Below, piece after piece: positions 12,012 to 21,044 of a stretch of 21,385 nt of DNA. The notes beneath the pieces were generated by a model that had not been told where the DNA came from, did no database searches, and worked only from the letters and a program-made list of their open reading frames with translations. The number at the start of each line of letters is the position of its first letter. Position 1 is the first letter of the stretch. The stretch is from JBFMFE01 sp040752295 (GTDB lineage: Bacteria; UBP15; UBA6099; JBFMBQ01), in NCBI GenBank assembly GCA_040752295.1, contig JBFMFE010000117.1, positions 1-21,385 on the forward strand, in the 5' to 3' direction. Made by a program: the position numbers and the translations under genes.

Positions 12012-13850
12012 ATGACCTCGGACGATGGGGCATCGCGCGGGGGCGGGAACGGTGCGGGGCGTCGTTCCGACACCGCGGTCCGTGCGGACGCCGGCGGACG
12101 ACAATCATTCACCGTCCCCCGCAGGTTCGTTTTCATCGGCACGGCGTCGCTGCTGCTGATCGTCCCCTACGTTTTCTGCACGTACACGAACGACGTCTTC
12201 CTTCTGCCCAAGCTCGCCGTCGCGCTCGCCATCGCCGTTCCCGTGGCTGGCGCGTCGCTCTGCGTGAAACTCGCGGAAGGGACGGCGGGACGCCTCCCCC
12301 TGTGGATGAAGGCAGCCGCGCTCGCGTTCCTCGCGGTCGGGCTGTTCGCGTCCACGAACGTCGCCGTGAGCGCGGGGTGCTTCGCCGCGGCGCTCGCCGG
12401 GTTCCTGTTCTTCACGGCTGTCGCGGACACCGACTGGACGGAGCGCGAGATTGACGTTTTTATCGCCGTGGCTGCCGTCGCGACCGCCGGAACCGCCGTT
12501 TACAGCATCATGCAGTTTTTCGACAGCGAGCTGATTTTCGACCGGATACCGAGGCTTCAGGAGACGATACAGGAGAGAAAGATCGTGAGGGGATTTTTAG
12601 GGCATGCCGACCACACCGGGGCTTTCCTCGCCGTGACGGCGCCGTTCACGCTCGCGTCCGCGTTCTACGTGCGCGGGATTGCGCTCCGGGCGCTTCTCGC
12701 GGCGGTCACGCTCGCCGCCGTCTCGGCGCTGCTCGTCACGATGACGCGGGCGGCGTGGATTTCGGGCGCGGCGGCGCTTGTCGTCTTCTGCCTCGCGCTC
12801 TCGCTCAGAAAAGGCGTCCGTTTCTTCGCCCTCTTCTTCTCGCTCGCGGCGCTCGCGTCGGTCTTCCTGTTCTTTTTCTTTTCCGCGTTCGCGGTGACGG
12901 AGGGACAGACGCTCATAACGCGGCTTTTCTCCATCCCGGACGCGAAGTACGGCGCCAACGCGTCCCGCCTCACGCTGTGGGGGACGGCGCTGCTCGCGTG
13001 GGACGCCCGCCCGCTCACCGGCGCCGGGCTTGGCGTCTATCATTTCGTGTTCCCGAAGTTCCAGCCCGAGTTCATCGAGCGCTACGGCGCCGGCTTCGGT
13101 CTCAGTCCCGTACAGAACGTCGTGCGCGCGCACAACGAGTTTCTTCAGGCGGGGGCGGAGACCGGGTGGGTCGGTGTCGCGCTCGCCGCCGCGTTCGTTT
13201 CCGGGGTCGCCGTGTACGGCGTCCGGAGCCTGCTTCGCGCGCCGGCGCGCCGCGCGCACCTCGCCGCCGGATGCCTCGCCGCCGTGACCGCCGTCCTCGT
13301 GGATTCGGTCTTCATGTTTCCCATGCACCTCGCCGCGACGGCGTTCTACGCGCTTTTTTTCGCGGCGCTTGTTTTTCCGCTCGGCGCGCGCGCGAACGAA
13401 ACGCGCGCTCCGGCGCGGCCGCGCGCCGCGACCGCGCCGGCGCGGCTTGCGGCGCTCTCTCTGTCCGCGCTCGTCACGCTCGCCTGCTGGCTCCATCTCG
13501 CGCGCCTCGTCGAAGCGAACGCGCTCGTTCTCCCCGCGCCCGGCGCACCCTACCTCGACCGCCTCGAACGCGCCCGGCGGCTCGACCCCGCCAACGGATA
13601 CATACCGTTCCTCATCGGAAGGGAGCTTTTCTTCAAAGGCATGCTCAACGACGCGCTCGACGCCTTCGCCGCGGCGGAAAGGACATACGACTCGACCGCG
13701 CTCCACTTTTACAAATCGCTTGTTTACCGCCGGCTCGGCATGCCCGACTACGCCGCCGTGGAGGAGAGAAAAGCTATCGAAAACGGTTTCAATCCGCCTC
13801 AAATCTTCCGGCAGGCGCCGGGCGCGCAGGCGCCCGCGGAGCGCCGGTGA
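12012..13850 (+). CDS. O-antigen ligase/polymerase-type membrane protein with TPR-like C-terminus
   Basis: 612 residues. After a Gly/Arg-rich cytoplasmic N-terminus, at least ten hydrophobic segments run from about residue 40 to 510. The Wzy_C/WaaL landmarks are present: GHADHTGAFLA, TMTRAAWISG, then RLTLWGTALLAWDARPLTGAGLGVY and the periplasmic HNEFLQAGAETGWVG. The last 100 residues, beginning YLDRLERARRLDPANGYIPF, form a soluble TPR-like helical tail common in this family. Such proteins polymerise or transfer lipid-linked glycans to lipid A or protein at the outer face of the inner membrane. The acceptor cannot be told from sequence. The ATG at 12012 lacks a ribosome binding site and the predicted transcript is nearly leaderless. 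No glycosyltransferases are nearby. Confidence 0.85.
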   Translation: MTSDDGASRGGGNGAGRRSDTAVRADAGGRQSFTVPRRFVFIGTASLLLIVPYVFCTYTNDVFLLPKLAVALAIAVPVAGASLCVKLAEGTAGRLPLWMKAAALAFLAVGLFASTNVAVSAGCFAAALAGFLFFTAVADTDWTEREIDVFIAVAAVATAGTAVYSIMQFFDSELIFDRIPRLQETIQERKIVRGFLGHADHTGAFLAVTAPFTLASAFYVRGIALRALLAAVTLAAVSALLVTMTRAAWISGAAALVVFCLALSLRKGVRFFALFFSLAALASVFLFFFFSAFAVTEGQTLITRLFSIPDAKYGANASRLTLWGTALLAWDARPLTGAGLGVYHFVFPKFQPEFIERYGAGFGLSPVQNVVRAHNEFLQAGAETGWVGVALAAAFVSGVAVYGVRSLLRAPARRAHLAAGCLAAVTAVLVDSVFMFPMHLAATAFYALFFAALVFPLGARANETRAPARPRAATAPARLAALSLSALVTLACWLHLARLVEANALVLPAPGAPYLDRLERARRLDPANGYIPFLIGRELFFKGMLNDALDAFAAAERTYDSTALHFYKSLVYRRLGMPDYAAVEERKAIENGFNPPQIFRQAPGAQAPAERR

Positions 13851-13884
13851 GCGCCGGCGCCGCCCGAGCCGGCAAAAAAATGTC

Positions 13885-16671
13885 ATGAAAACCAGCGGAA
13901 AAACGCCAGTTGATGAGCCGTTGAGGATACGTCTCTTCGACGGATGCGGCAGAGACTGCGTGTTCTGCGCGGGGAGCGCCTCCGGGAAGCCGGTCTCCGC
14001 CGACTCGATCACGGCGTCGCTCGTGCGCGGCAGGGACCGGGGTTTCAGGCACGTTGTTTTCGACGGGGGCGAGCCTGCCGGGCACCCCGAGTTCACGCGC
14101 GCGGTCGCCTTCGCGAAGGCGAACGGCTTCAGGAGAATCGGCGTCGTGACCGGCGGCGCTCCCTTTTCGGACGCGGACTTCTGCCGCGGGGCGGTCGAGT
14201 GCGGACTCACGGAAGCCGCTTTCGTCTTCTTCGGCGACTCGCCGGCGCTGCACGACGAAATCGCGCGCGCGCGCGGCGCCTTCGAGAGCGCCCGCCGCGG
14301 ACTGCTCAACGTCATCGCCGAACGACGCTGCGAGGCGGGCGTCGTCGTCCCCGTGTGCCGGCTGAATCTCCACCGGCTGTACGAGACGATCAGGTTCCTG
14401 CGCGGAGCCGGAGCCCGCGCCTTCCACCTCGTTATGTCTTCGCCGGCTGGGCATCCTTCCGGCGAGGGGAGAGCCGTGACCGCCGCCGCCCTCGAGGAGG
14501 CGCTGCCGGAAACAAGGAAAATCTTCCGCGCGGCGGAGGAAGGGGCGATTTTCCTGCGCGTGAGCCGCTTCCCTGCATTCGTCTTCGAGGGATGGGAAAG
14601 CCAGATGCCCGACGCGCGGCTGTTGCGCGGCGAAGCCGCCGGGCTGAGCAGGACGTTGTTCGAGCCGTTTCTCCGGCACGGAACGCCCTTCGCGTGCCTC
14701 GGCGAGGACTGCGGCGCCTGCTTTCTGCGCGACTTCTGCGCCGCGATCTGCGCGCTCAAGTACGGCGTTGACGAAGGCGGCTTCGACACCGTGCGCGTTT
14801 CGGGGGGGGAACGGTTTGCTCTCCTCGACCGTTTCGGCGGGGCGGAGAGCCTGTGGCTCAGGCTGAAGGACGCCGCCGAGCTGGATTCCTGCCTCAGAAA
14901 AAAAGCCGCCGGCGGAAAAAAGCTGATCGTCGAGCTTGAATCTTTCAGGCTCGCCGCCGGGCTGATCCGCTCGATGAAGAACCTCGCCCGTGTCGTCGTG
15001 AACGACGGCGACGATCTCGAAAGGGTGGTCGGCGCGGCGAAAAAACCGGTGATCGAGATAGTTCTGAACCGTTCCACTGCGGGCTGGCTCGAGGGGAACG
15101 GGAGCGTCGTCGAAAAGTCGCCCGGCAGGTTCGTTTTCTCATACGCCGGACGGGAATCGTTCAGCGCCGCGGTGGGTCTCGACCACCCGCTCAGGGATTT
15201 GTTCCTCGGAAACCGCTTTTCCAGCGTTCCCGTCAGGGACATCACCCGATGCACGGCGCCGGCGAACCCGCGGCGGCGCGAGGGAACGATTCTCGATCTC
15301 GGCGTCCTCGACGGGGACGGCAAAGTGGACGTTTCCGGTTTCACGGACGTGTATCTGAGAGACGGCTTCCACGTGAAAAGCCTGCACTGCCGCGAGTGCC
15401 TGCACACCGCCCGCTGTCCGGGTCTGCACGTTAATTACGCGAAGAACTTCGGGTTCCGGGCGATGGAGCCGCAGGAGCGCGGGCGGGAGATATTCCGTGA
15501 GAGGGCGCGGTCACTCGCGGCTGCGGCTTGCGGCGCCGGCGGGGAGCCCGGGCGCGGCGGCTACGAGGCGTTCTGGGACTCGCTCGGGCTGGCGCCTCCG
15601 GGGAGGAGCCGCACGCCGCTGGCGGAGGACGCCGGCGCAGCCGCGGCGGCGCTGAGGGGGGCTGCCGAGAGCTTCGTGAGGGGCTTCGCCGACGTTGCGG
15701 AAAAGCACAGGCGGTTTCCTGGAGACCCGGCGCTGCTCCCCGCGGTCGTGCTCTTCAGGCTGGGGCAGACGCCGGTGCTGCGGCTCGAGACCGCGCCCGC
15801 CTTCGCGGACGCAATCGAGGACGACTTCAAAAACTTCAGCATCGTCCGGAGGGAAACGGACGCCCCGCCGTCCGCCCCGCCGGACGAAGCAGCCGGCGGC
15901 GAATGGTGGAACTCCGGGATACTGCCCGAGATTCTGATGGGGACCGGCGCGACACTCGAAAAGAAACTCGTGTTCTACATATCCGCATCGGAAAACGCGT
16001 GCTGGAAGGCTCTCGAAGACGACGAGAGAGGCTGCGCGCTTTCCGCGGAACCAGGCGCGCCCGGCTCACCGGCAGGCATGGTTCGGAAGCGTTCGCCCGG
16101 CGTGGACCGTCCTCCCGGCGCGCCGCCGTGTTGCTCGCGCTTTCTCTCGTCCATCCGCGAGCCGCGCTCGAGAACGGCGCAGGTTTACGAGTCCGCGCTG
16201 CGCACGCCGGGCGCTTTTTCGCACCTCCTCAACTGTGTCTTCGGACTGGAGCAGATGCAGTTGCTGCTCCACGTCCCGTGCTCCTTCAGCTGCCCCGCTT
16301 CCATCCACGCCGCGAGGGCGGTTATGAACTACCACGCGGAACGTCAACCGGACTTCGCCGCCGCCCTCGAGGAGCGTCTCTGCTGCGCCGTGCTCTTCTT
16401 CGACGCGAGCCGGATGATCGTTCTCACCGGGAAAAGGGCGGTCGAGGGCTTCGCGTACGACAGCGTCGTTCCGCTCGTCGGAATCGAAATGTCCGGGGGC
16501 GAAACGCCTGCGACGTACTTCTACTATGAGATCGTGAGCCGTCTCGAGGAGGGAAACAGGGTGAGCGTCGCCGGCGACGCCATCCGCATATTCAGCGGGG
16601 TGAACCCCGTACACGCGCTCCGCCGGAAAAACCACTACGCCGGCGTCCTCCTCGATTTCACGCCGCGCTGA
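13885..16671 (+). CDS. 928-residue radical SAM protein with two extra Cys clusters and a fused C-terminal domain
   Basis: The radical SAM core begins at once: C21-x3-C25-x2-C28 (DGCGRDCVFC) for the [4Fe-4S]-SAM cluster and DGGEPAGHPEF (60-70) for SAM binding. A first SPASM-like Cys cluster lies at C271, C276, C279, C285 and C289. A second, SPASM-like C502-x2-C505-x5-C511-x-G (HCRECLHTARCPG) ends a second alpha/beta section (about 310-530). The rest (about 600-928) has PPCCSRF (747-753), LLHVPCSFSCPAS (794-806) and a C-terminal beta-rich part. These resemble DUF483-like proteins that I recall beside radical SAM genes in other bacteria (tentative). SPASM proteins usually modify peptides or enzymes. 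No precursor peptide is visible. The start ATG 13885 has no clear ribosome binding site and lies 34 bases after the Wzy-like gene. Confidence 0.8.
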   Translation: MKTSGKTPVDEPLRIRLFDGCGRDCVFCAGSASGKPVSADSITASLVRGRDRGFRHVVFDGGEPAGHPEFTRAVAFAKANGFRRIGVVTGGAPFSDADFCRGAVECGLTEAAFVFFGDSPALHDEIARARGAFESARRGLLNVIAERRCEAGVVVPVCRLNLHRLYETIRFLRGAGARAFHLVMSSPAGHPSGEGRAVTAAALEEALPETRKIFRAAEEGAIFLRVSRFPAFVFEGWESQMPDARLLRGEAAGLSRTLFEPFLRHGTPFACLGEDCGACFLRDFCAAICALKYGVDEGGFDTVRVSGGERFALLDRFGGAESLWLRLKDAAELDSCLRKKAAGGKKLIVELESFRLAAGLIRSMKNLARVVVNDGDDLERVVGAAKKPVIEIVLNRSTAGWLEGNGSVVEKSPGRFVFSYAGRESFSAAVGLDHPLRDLFLGNRFSSVPVRDITRCTAPANPRRREGTILDLGVLDGDGKVDVSGFTDVYLRDGFHVKSLHCRECLHTARCPGLHVNYAKNFGFRAMEPQERGREIFRERARSLAAAACGAGGEPGRGGYEAFWDSLGLAPPGRSRTPLAEDAGAAAAALRGAAESFVRGFADVAEKHRRFPGDPALLPAVVLFRLGQTPVLRLETAPAFADAIEDDFKNFSIVRRETDAPPSAPPDEAAGGEWWNSGILPEILMGTGATLEKKLVFYISASENACWKALEDDERGCALSAEPGAPGSPAGMVRKRSPGVDRPPGAPPCCSRFLSSIREPRSRTAQVYESALRTPGAFSHLLNCVFGLEQMQLLLHVPCSFSCPASIHAARAVMNYHAERQPDFAAALEERLCCAVLFFDASRMIVLTGKRAVEGFAYDSVVPLVGIEMSGGETPATYFYYEIVSRLEEGNRVSVAGDAIRIFSGVNPVHALRRKNHYAGVLLDFTPR

Positions 16672-16678
16672 GCGCCGC

Positions 16679-16704
16679 CGGACCCCGCGCCTGCGGATGG
16701 TCCG
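16679..16704 (+). terminator. hairpin after the radical SAM gene
   Basis: CGGACCCCGC pairs with GCGG-AT-GGTCCG around a GCCT loop (16679-16704). There is no T-run, so factor-independent termination is doubtful. Confidence 0.35.
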
Positions 16705-16741
16705 CCGGGACGGCGTGAAGGCGCCGCGCCCGCTTCCGTTG

Positions 16742-16770
16742 TTCCAAAACCCGCGCGTTTGTAGTATCAT
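16742..16770 (+). promoter_or_regulatory. promoter of the FAD/Fe-S oxidoreductase operon
   Basis: TTCCAA (16742-16747), a 17-base spacer, TATCAT (16765-16770, 5/6). It gives a leader of about 60 bases before ATG 16837. Confidence 0.5.
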
Positions 16771-16836
16771 TGTTGCCGGACGAATCACGGCGGCGCTGCG
16801 GACCGGACCACGGGGACGGGGCGTCAACGGGAAAAC

Positions 16837-18150
16837 ATGAGCTGCGAAATGAACGGCGAAAGAATCGGACTCGCGGTTGAAAGACTGAGTGAGCTGATCG
16901 CGTCGCCGGAGCGAATACTGACCGGCGCGGACGACGCCGCGGGGTACGTCGCGGACGGCGCGGGCGCGGTGTTCTGCGTCGTTCTGCCGAGGAACGAGGA
17001 CGAGGCGGTCTCCGTCGTGAAGCTGGCGAACGCGATGAACTTCGCCGTGTACACGCCGATGATCGGTGGACTGGCGCCCGAAAAACCCGGAATCGTCATG
17101 GACCTCCGGAAGCTCGAGGACGTGATCGCCGTTGACGAGAGAAACCTTCTCGCCACGGTCGGCGCCGCCGTCACGTTCGACCGCCTCGCGGACGAACTGA
17201 AAAAGTACGACTGCCGCGTCTGGATGCCCGCGGCGGCGCCGACGGACTCGGTGCTTCTCACGTACCTCGAGCGCGAGATACTCTTCGCCGCGGGGCGCTA
17301 CACCAACAGGCAGCTCGCCGTCGTGCACGCCGTCCTTCCCGACGGACGCCCCTACAGAAGCGGCTCACACGCCCTCCCCGGCGCGACCGTCAGCCACAGG
17401 GAGGACGGCGGACCCAACGTATCGAAACTCCTTTTCCAGTCGAAAAACACCTTCGGCGTTCCCATCCGCGGCGTCGTCAACGTGTACCCCCGCTTCGAGG
17501 CGCGGAAAGTGGTCGCCTTCGGCTTCAAAAACTTCGCCGACGCGTGCGAGGCATCGCGCCTCATGTCCAACGCCGAACTTCTCACGGAGTGCTTCGTCGC
17601 GGACCGCGCGAAATTCGCCGCGGCGCTCGGCGAGGCGAGGGCGCTCCCCGCGTGGATACTCGGCGCGACCATCGAAGCCTCGAACGGACTTGCGGACTAT
17701 TACGAGAAGGAGGCGCGGAAGATCGCCCGCGGGCGCGAGGGTCGCGCCTGCGTCGAGTCCGTCGTCGCGATGGTTGACGCCGGACTGGGCAGGCCCTGGC
17801 GGGCGGACGGCGCGTCGGTCGGTTTTTACACCACCTTCGACAGGCTCGCGGACTTCGACCGCGTCGCGTCCGAAACGCTCGGGGAAAACGGCGCGGCGGG
17901 CGTTATGGTCGTCCCCGTGAAACGCGCCGTGTCGGCGTACGCGCAGTACGACGCGCCCGCAGGCGACGCCGCGCGCAGCCTCAGGGAAAAACTCCTCGAA
18001 AAAGGTGTGTTTTTCAGCAACCCCGCGGGCGATTTCGCGAAAAAAGCGCTGTCCACAACGGGAAACTACCGCAAACTCCTGATGCGCATTAAATCGTGCA
18101 TGGACAAAAGGAACGTATTGAATCCCGGTCAGATCATGGACTCGCCGTAA
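16837..18150 (+). CDS. divergent FAD-linked oxidase subunit (GlcD/GlcE-like)
   Basis: 437 residues with the FAD_binding_4 plus FAD-oxidase_C layout of glycolate and D-lactate oxidase subunits. The FAD half (about 30-230) has VVKLANAMNFAVY, MDLRKLEDVIAVDERN and VGAAVTFDRLADELKK. The C-terminal half ends in NVLNPGQIMDSP, the usual final motif. The FAD pyrophosphate loop, normally a Gly-rich RGGGTS-like stretch, is reduced to PMIGGLAPEKPG, and the later GSxGxxGI motif reads SKNTFGVPIRG. FAD binding may therefore be altered or absent, as in the GlcE-type partner of GlcD. It is the first of three co-directional genes; the Fe-S gene follows after 17 bases. The substrate is unknown. The GGGAAA before ATG 16837 is a modest ribosome binding site; ATG 16849 is an alternative. 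Confidence 0.82.
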   Translation: MSCEMNGERIGLAVERLSELIASPERILTGADDAAGYVADGAGAVFCVVLPRNEDEAVSVVKLANAMNFAVYTPMIGGLAPEKPGIVMDLRKLEDVIAVDERNLLATVGAAVTFDRLADELKKYDCRVWMPAAAPTDSVLLTYLEREILFAAGRYTNRQLAVVHAVLPDGRPYRSGSHALPGATVSHREDGGPNVSKLLFQSKNTFGVPIRGVVNVYPRFEARKVVAFGFKNFADACEASRLMSNAELLTECFVADRAKFAAALGEARALPAWILGATIEASNGLADYYEKEARKIARGREGRACVESVVAMVDAGLGRPWRADGASVGFYTTFDRLADFDRVASETLGENGAAGVMVVPVKRAVSAYAQYDAPAGDAARSLREKLLEKGVFFSNPAGDFAKKALSTTGNYRKLLMRIKSCMDKRNVLNPGQIMDSP

Positions 18151-18167
18151 AAAGGAAAGGCAGGAAA

Positions 18168-19385
18168 ATGTCGAACCTCATTCGAGCCGAGTACAACCCG
18201 CTGATGCAGGTGCACAGGACCGCGTTGAGATGCGGCAAGTGCGGTCTGTGCCGGTTCATTGACAACACGAAGATAAACGACGTGCGGTTCTCCTACATCT
18301 GCCCGAGCGGGGCGCGGTTCAGGTTCGAGGAGTACTGGGGCTCGGGCAAGTCCGAACTCGCCAGGGGACTGATGACGCAGCTCGGGGCGACGAAGATGGA
18401 ACTCGAATTCGACGAGCGCCTCCTCCACGCGCTCTACACGTGCACGCTGTGCGCCGGGTGCCAGAAGATGTGCGAGGGAATCGGCAAGGAGCCGCTCAGG
18501 ACGATAACCGCTCTCAGGGAAAAGGCGGTGCTCGACGGCGAAGCCCCGCTCGACAGACAAAAGGAACTGATTGACAGCATACTCGAACACGGCAATCCCT
18601 GGGGGCGAAAGCCGGCGGAAAAGGGGAGATGGGCTGAGAACGTCAGGGCGAAGGACATACGCAACGTCGAGGCGAAGACCCTGTTTTTCGCGGGATGCTT
18701 CACGCTGAACAGACGCCTCGCCCCGAACGCGGAACACGCCGTGAGAATCCTCCTTAAGCTCGGACTGGACGTCGGCGTCCTCGGCGCCGGGGAAACGTGC
18801 TGCGGCGCCGCCATACTGAACGCAGGCGACAGGCGGAACTTCGAAGCGCACGCCGCCCGGCACGCCGCCGCGCTCAACGCCCTCGGTATCGAAACGCTCG
18901 TCACAGCCTGCGCCTCGTGCCACCGCATTCTCCGCGACGAGTACCCCGACGTGGCGGACGTCAACTTCGAGGTCGTCCACTTCTCCGAAATCCTCGCAGG
19001 AAAACTCGAAGACGGCGGACTGAAGCTCGGCGGGAAACTGAAAATGAAGGTAACGTACCACGACCCCTGCACCCTGGGGCGCTTCAGCGGGCTTTACGAC
19101 GAGCCGCGGCGGGTCATCGGGGCGATTCCCGGAGTCGAACTGGTGGAGATGCAGCGAAGCCGCGGGAACTCGTGGTGCTGCGGCGCCGGCTCCGGGGGTG
19201 AGGTCAGGGCGCAGTACCCCGAGTTCGCGAAGTGGACCGCCGAGGAGAGGCTGCGGGAGGCGAGGGCGACCGGGGCGGAGGCTATCGTCACCTCATGCCC
19301 GTTCTGCGAGGACATGCTTTCGGTCGGCGCCGGCGACATCCGCGTGCTCGACCTCGCCGCGCTCGCGGGCGCGGCGCTGGAGTGA
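18168..19385 (+). CDS. glcF: GlcF-like iron-sulfur subunit with two [4Fe-4S] clusters and two CCG domains
   Basis: 405 residues, matching GlcF length. Two ferredoxin-type clusters: C22-x2-C25-x2-C28 with C45-Pro, and C92-x2-C95-x2-C98-x3-C102. Two CCG domains follow. The first runs FFAGCFTLNRR to ETCCGAAI; the second runs YHDPCTLGRFSG to SWCCGAGSGG and ends near TSCPFCEDML. This is the HdrD/GlcF/LutA-type arrangement that passes electrons from a flavoprotein to quinone or to a disulfide-type acceptor. The first cluster has a long gap before its last Cys, as in GlcF. ATG 18168 is chosen because AAAGGAAAGG precedes it; an upstream in-frame extension lies within the previous gene. It is flanked by two FAD oxidase genes in the same direction, so the three probably form one complex. 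Confidence 0.88.
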   Translation: MSNLIRAEYNPLMQVHRTALRCGKCGLCRFIDNTKINDVRFSYICPSGARFRFEEYWGSGKSELARGLMTQLGATKMELEFDERLLHALYTCTLCAGCQKMCEGIGKEPLRTITALREKAVLDGEAPLDRQKELIDSILEHGNPWGRKPAEKGRWAENVRAKDIRNVEAKTLFFAGCFTLNRRLAPNAEHAVRILLKLGLDVGVLGAGETCCGAAILNAGDRRNFEAHAARHAAALNALGIETLVTACASCHRILRDEYPDVADVNFEVVHFSEILAGKLEDGGLKLGGKLKMKVTYHDPCTLGRFSGLYDEPRRVIGAIPGVELVEMQRSRGNSWCCGAGSGGEVRAQYPEFAKWTAEERLREARATGAEAIVTSCPFCEDMLSVGAGDIRVLDLAALAGAALE

Positions 19386-19460
19386 CGCACGGTACGGACC
19401 GGCGCCGGACGCGCGCGGAAACGGGCGCGAGCCGGCAAAAGGACGCCTCGGAGCGGAAAA

Positions 19461-20963
19461 ATGGCTGAAAGGAAACACGACCCGTCGAGGAAAAAACGAC
19501 TGAAAGAAGCGTTCGCGCTTCTCCGGGAGGCGGTGGGCGGCGAATGGGTCTCCGACTCGCCGGTCACCAACATCTGCTACTCCCGCGACCAGAGCATCGT
19601 CCGCGCAAAAAAACCCAACATCGTCGTCCTCCCGTCCTCAACCGAGGAGGTCCGCAAGGTCATACTCGTCGCGAACCGGCTCTCCATCCCGGTGCAGCCC
19701 TACTCGACGGGGATCAACAGCTACGGCGGGTGCATCCCCGAGCGCGGGGGAATACTCCTGGACATGCGCCGCATGGACAGGATACTGGCGATAGACGAAA
19801 AGAACATGACCATGACGGTTCAGCCGTTCGTCACCTTCGGGTGGGGGCAGTGCGAGGGACAGAAGAGGGGAATGCGCCTGTGCAACCCCACGGCGCCGCC
19901 CACGCCGTCCGTCCTCGCCAACTTCCTCGACAAGGGCGTCGGGCTGAGCTCCACCAGGTACGGTCTCGGTCCCGAGCACATCGTGAACATGAGGGTCGTC
20001 CTGCCGGACGGCGAGGTGGTGGACACCGGCTCGGCGGCGTGCCCGGGCGCCGGAAACGTCTGCGTTCAGGGTCCGGGACCAGACCTCGGAGGCATATTCG
20101 AGGCGTCCCTGGGCGTCTTCGGCGTCGTCACCGAGATGACCGTCCAGCTCTACCACTGGCCGCGGTTCGAACACTTCACGGGACTGATCTCCGAGGAGGA
20201 AGACCTCGAACCCATACTCGAGCTGATGAGAAAACTCGTGCGCGAGGACTTCATAGAGGAGATTTTCCTCTTCCAGGACGCGTACCTCGCGATGGGGGCG
20301 GCGGAGAACAACGAGGGCGCCGAGATCCTCCGCAAGTACATCCCGCGCCACCAGATCGTGCTCTACCTCGCGGGCAGGACTCAGGAGGAACTGGAACTGA
20401 AGAAAAAACAGCTCGACGACTTCGTCCGCAGAAACGACGCGCAGTACGTGAAGGAATCCTTCATGGAACTGTTCGACAAGGCGCTGGACGCGCGCAAGTG
20501 CCTCAAGATCACGCAGCAGACCCCCCGCGCCGAACGGCTCCGCGGCAGCTTCCTCATCATGTGGTTCAACGCCACTTTCGACGTCCTCCCGACGCTCGCG
20601 AGGAAATACCATGCGATCCTCGACCGCGAACTCGCCGACACCGACCCGGAATCGGGCGCGGACCCCTTCCCGCGCGAGTGCACGGCGGTCTACGTCCAGC
20701 CCATGGAGTTCGGACGCTCCATCGGAGTCGAATTCGACGTGTTCTGGAGCCCGGACGACCCCGAAAGCGTCAAGCGCACGATGCCCGTCGGTCCCATGGT
20801 CACAAACATGATCCTCGACCACGGCGGTTGGTACGAACGCACCTCAAGAGCGGGCATACTCCAGTCTCCAAGGCTCGGAACGTACTTCCAGCTTATGAAG
20901 GAACTCAAGAACCTGATTGACCCGAAGAACATAATGAACCCCGGGCGGATGGGGCTTCCCTGA
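19461..20963 (+). CDS. glcD: GlcD-like FAD-linked oxidase
   Basis: 500 residues, the normal GlcD length. The PCMH-type FAD-binding domain (about 50-235) shows VVLPSSTEEVRKVI, VQPYSTGINSYGG in the place of the Gly-rich FAD loop, LLDMRRMDRILAIDEKN, then GPGPDLGGIFEASLGVFGVVTEMTV. The FAD-oxidase_C half ends with NLIDPKNIMNPGRMGLP. The family oxidises 2-hydroxy acids (glycolate, D-lactate, longer 2-hydroxy acids) or, in the vanillyl-alcohol-oxidase branch, phenolic substrates. The loop GINSYGG and the Cys-rich GSAACPGAGNVC segment are unusual and leave the substrate open. GGAGCGG precedes ATG 19461. It lies 75 bases after the GlcF-like gene and completes a flavoprotein, Fe-S, flavoprotein trio. 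Confidence 0.86.
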   Translation: MAERKHDPSRKKRLKEAFALLREAVGGEWVSDSPVTNICYSRDQSIVRAKKPNIVVLPSSTEEVRKVILVANRLSIPVQPYSTGINSYGGCIPERGGILLDMRRMDRILAIDEKNMTMTVQPFVTFGWGQCEGQKRGMRLCNPTAPPTPSVLANFLDKGVGLSSTRYGLGPEHIVNMRVVLPDGEVVDTGSAACPGAGNVCVQGPGPDLGGIFEASLGVFGVVTEMTVQLYHWPRFEHFTGLISEEEDLEPILELMRKLVREDFIEEIFLFQDAYLAMGAAENNEGAEILRKYIPRHQIVLYLAGRTQEELELKKKQLDDFVRRNDAQYVKESFMELFDKALDARKCLKITQQTPRAERLRGSFLIMWFNATFDVLPTLARKYHAILDRELADTDPESGADPFPRECTAVYVQPMEFGRSIGVEFDVFWSPDDPESVKRTMPVGPMVTNMILDHGGWYERTSRAGILQSPRLGTYFQLMKELKNLIDPKNIMNPGRMGLP

Positions 20964-21044
20964 CGCCGCGCCCCGCCCGGACGCGGGAAAGGAACGGCGG
21001 CGCTCATGGTTCTTCGCGGCGGGAATCCGCGCTCCGCGTAAAAA

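Noticed and set aside
12597..15407. Very long antisense open frame (936 codons) on the minus strand
   Set aside because: It lies opposite the Wzy-like and radical SAM genes. It is rich in Arg, Ser and Pro with no domain pattern, as expected for the complement of high-GC genes with few stop codons.
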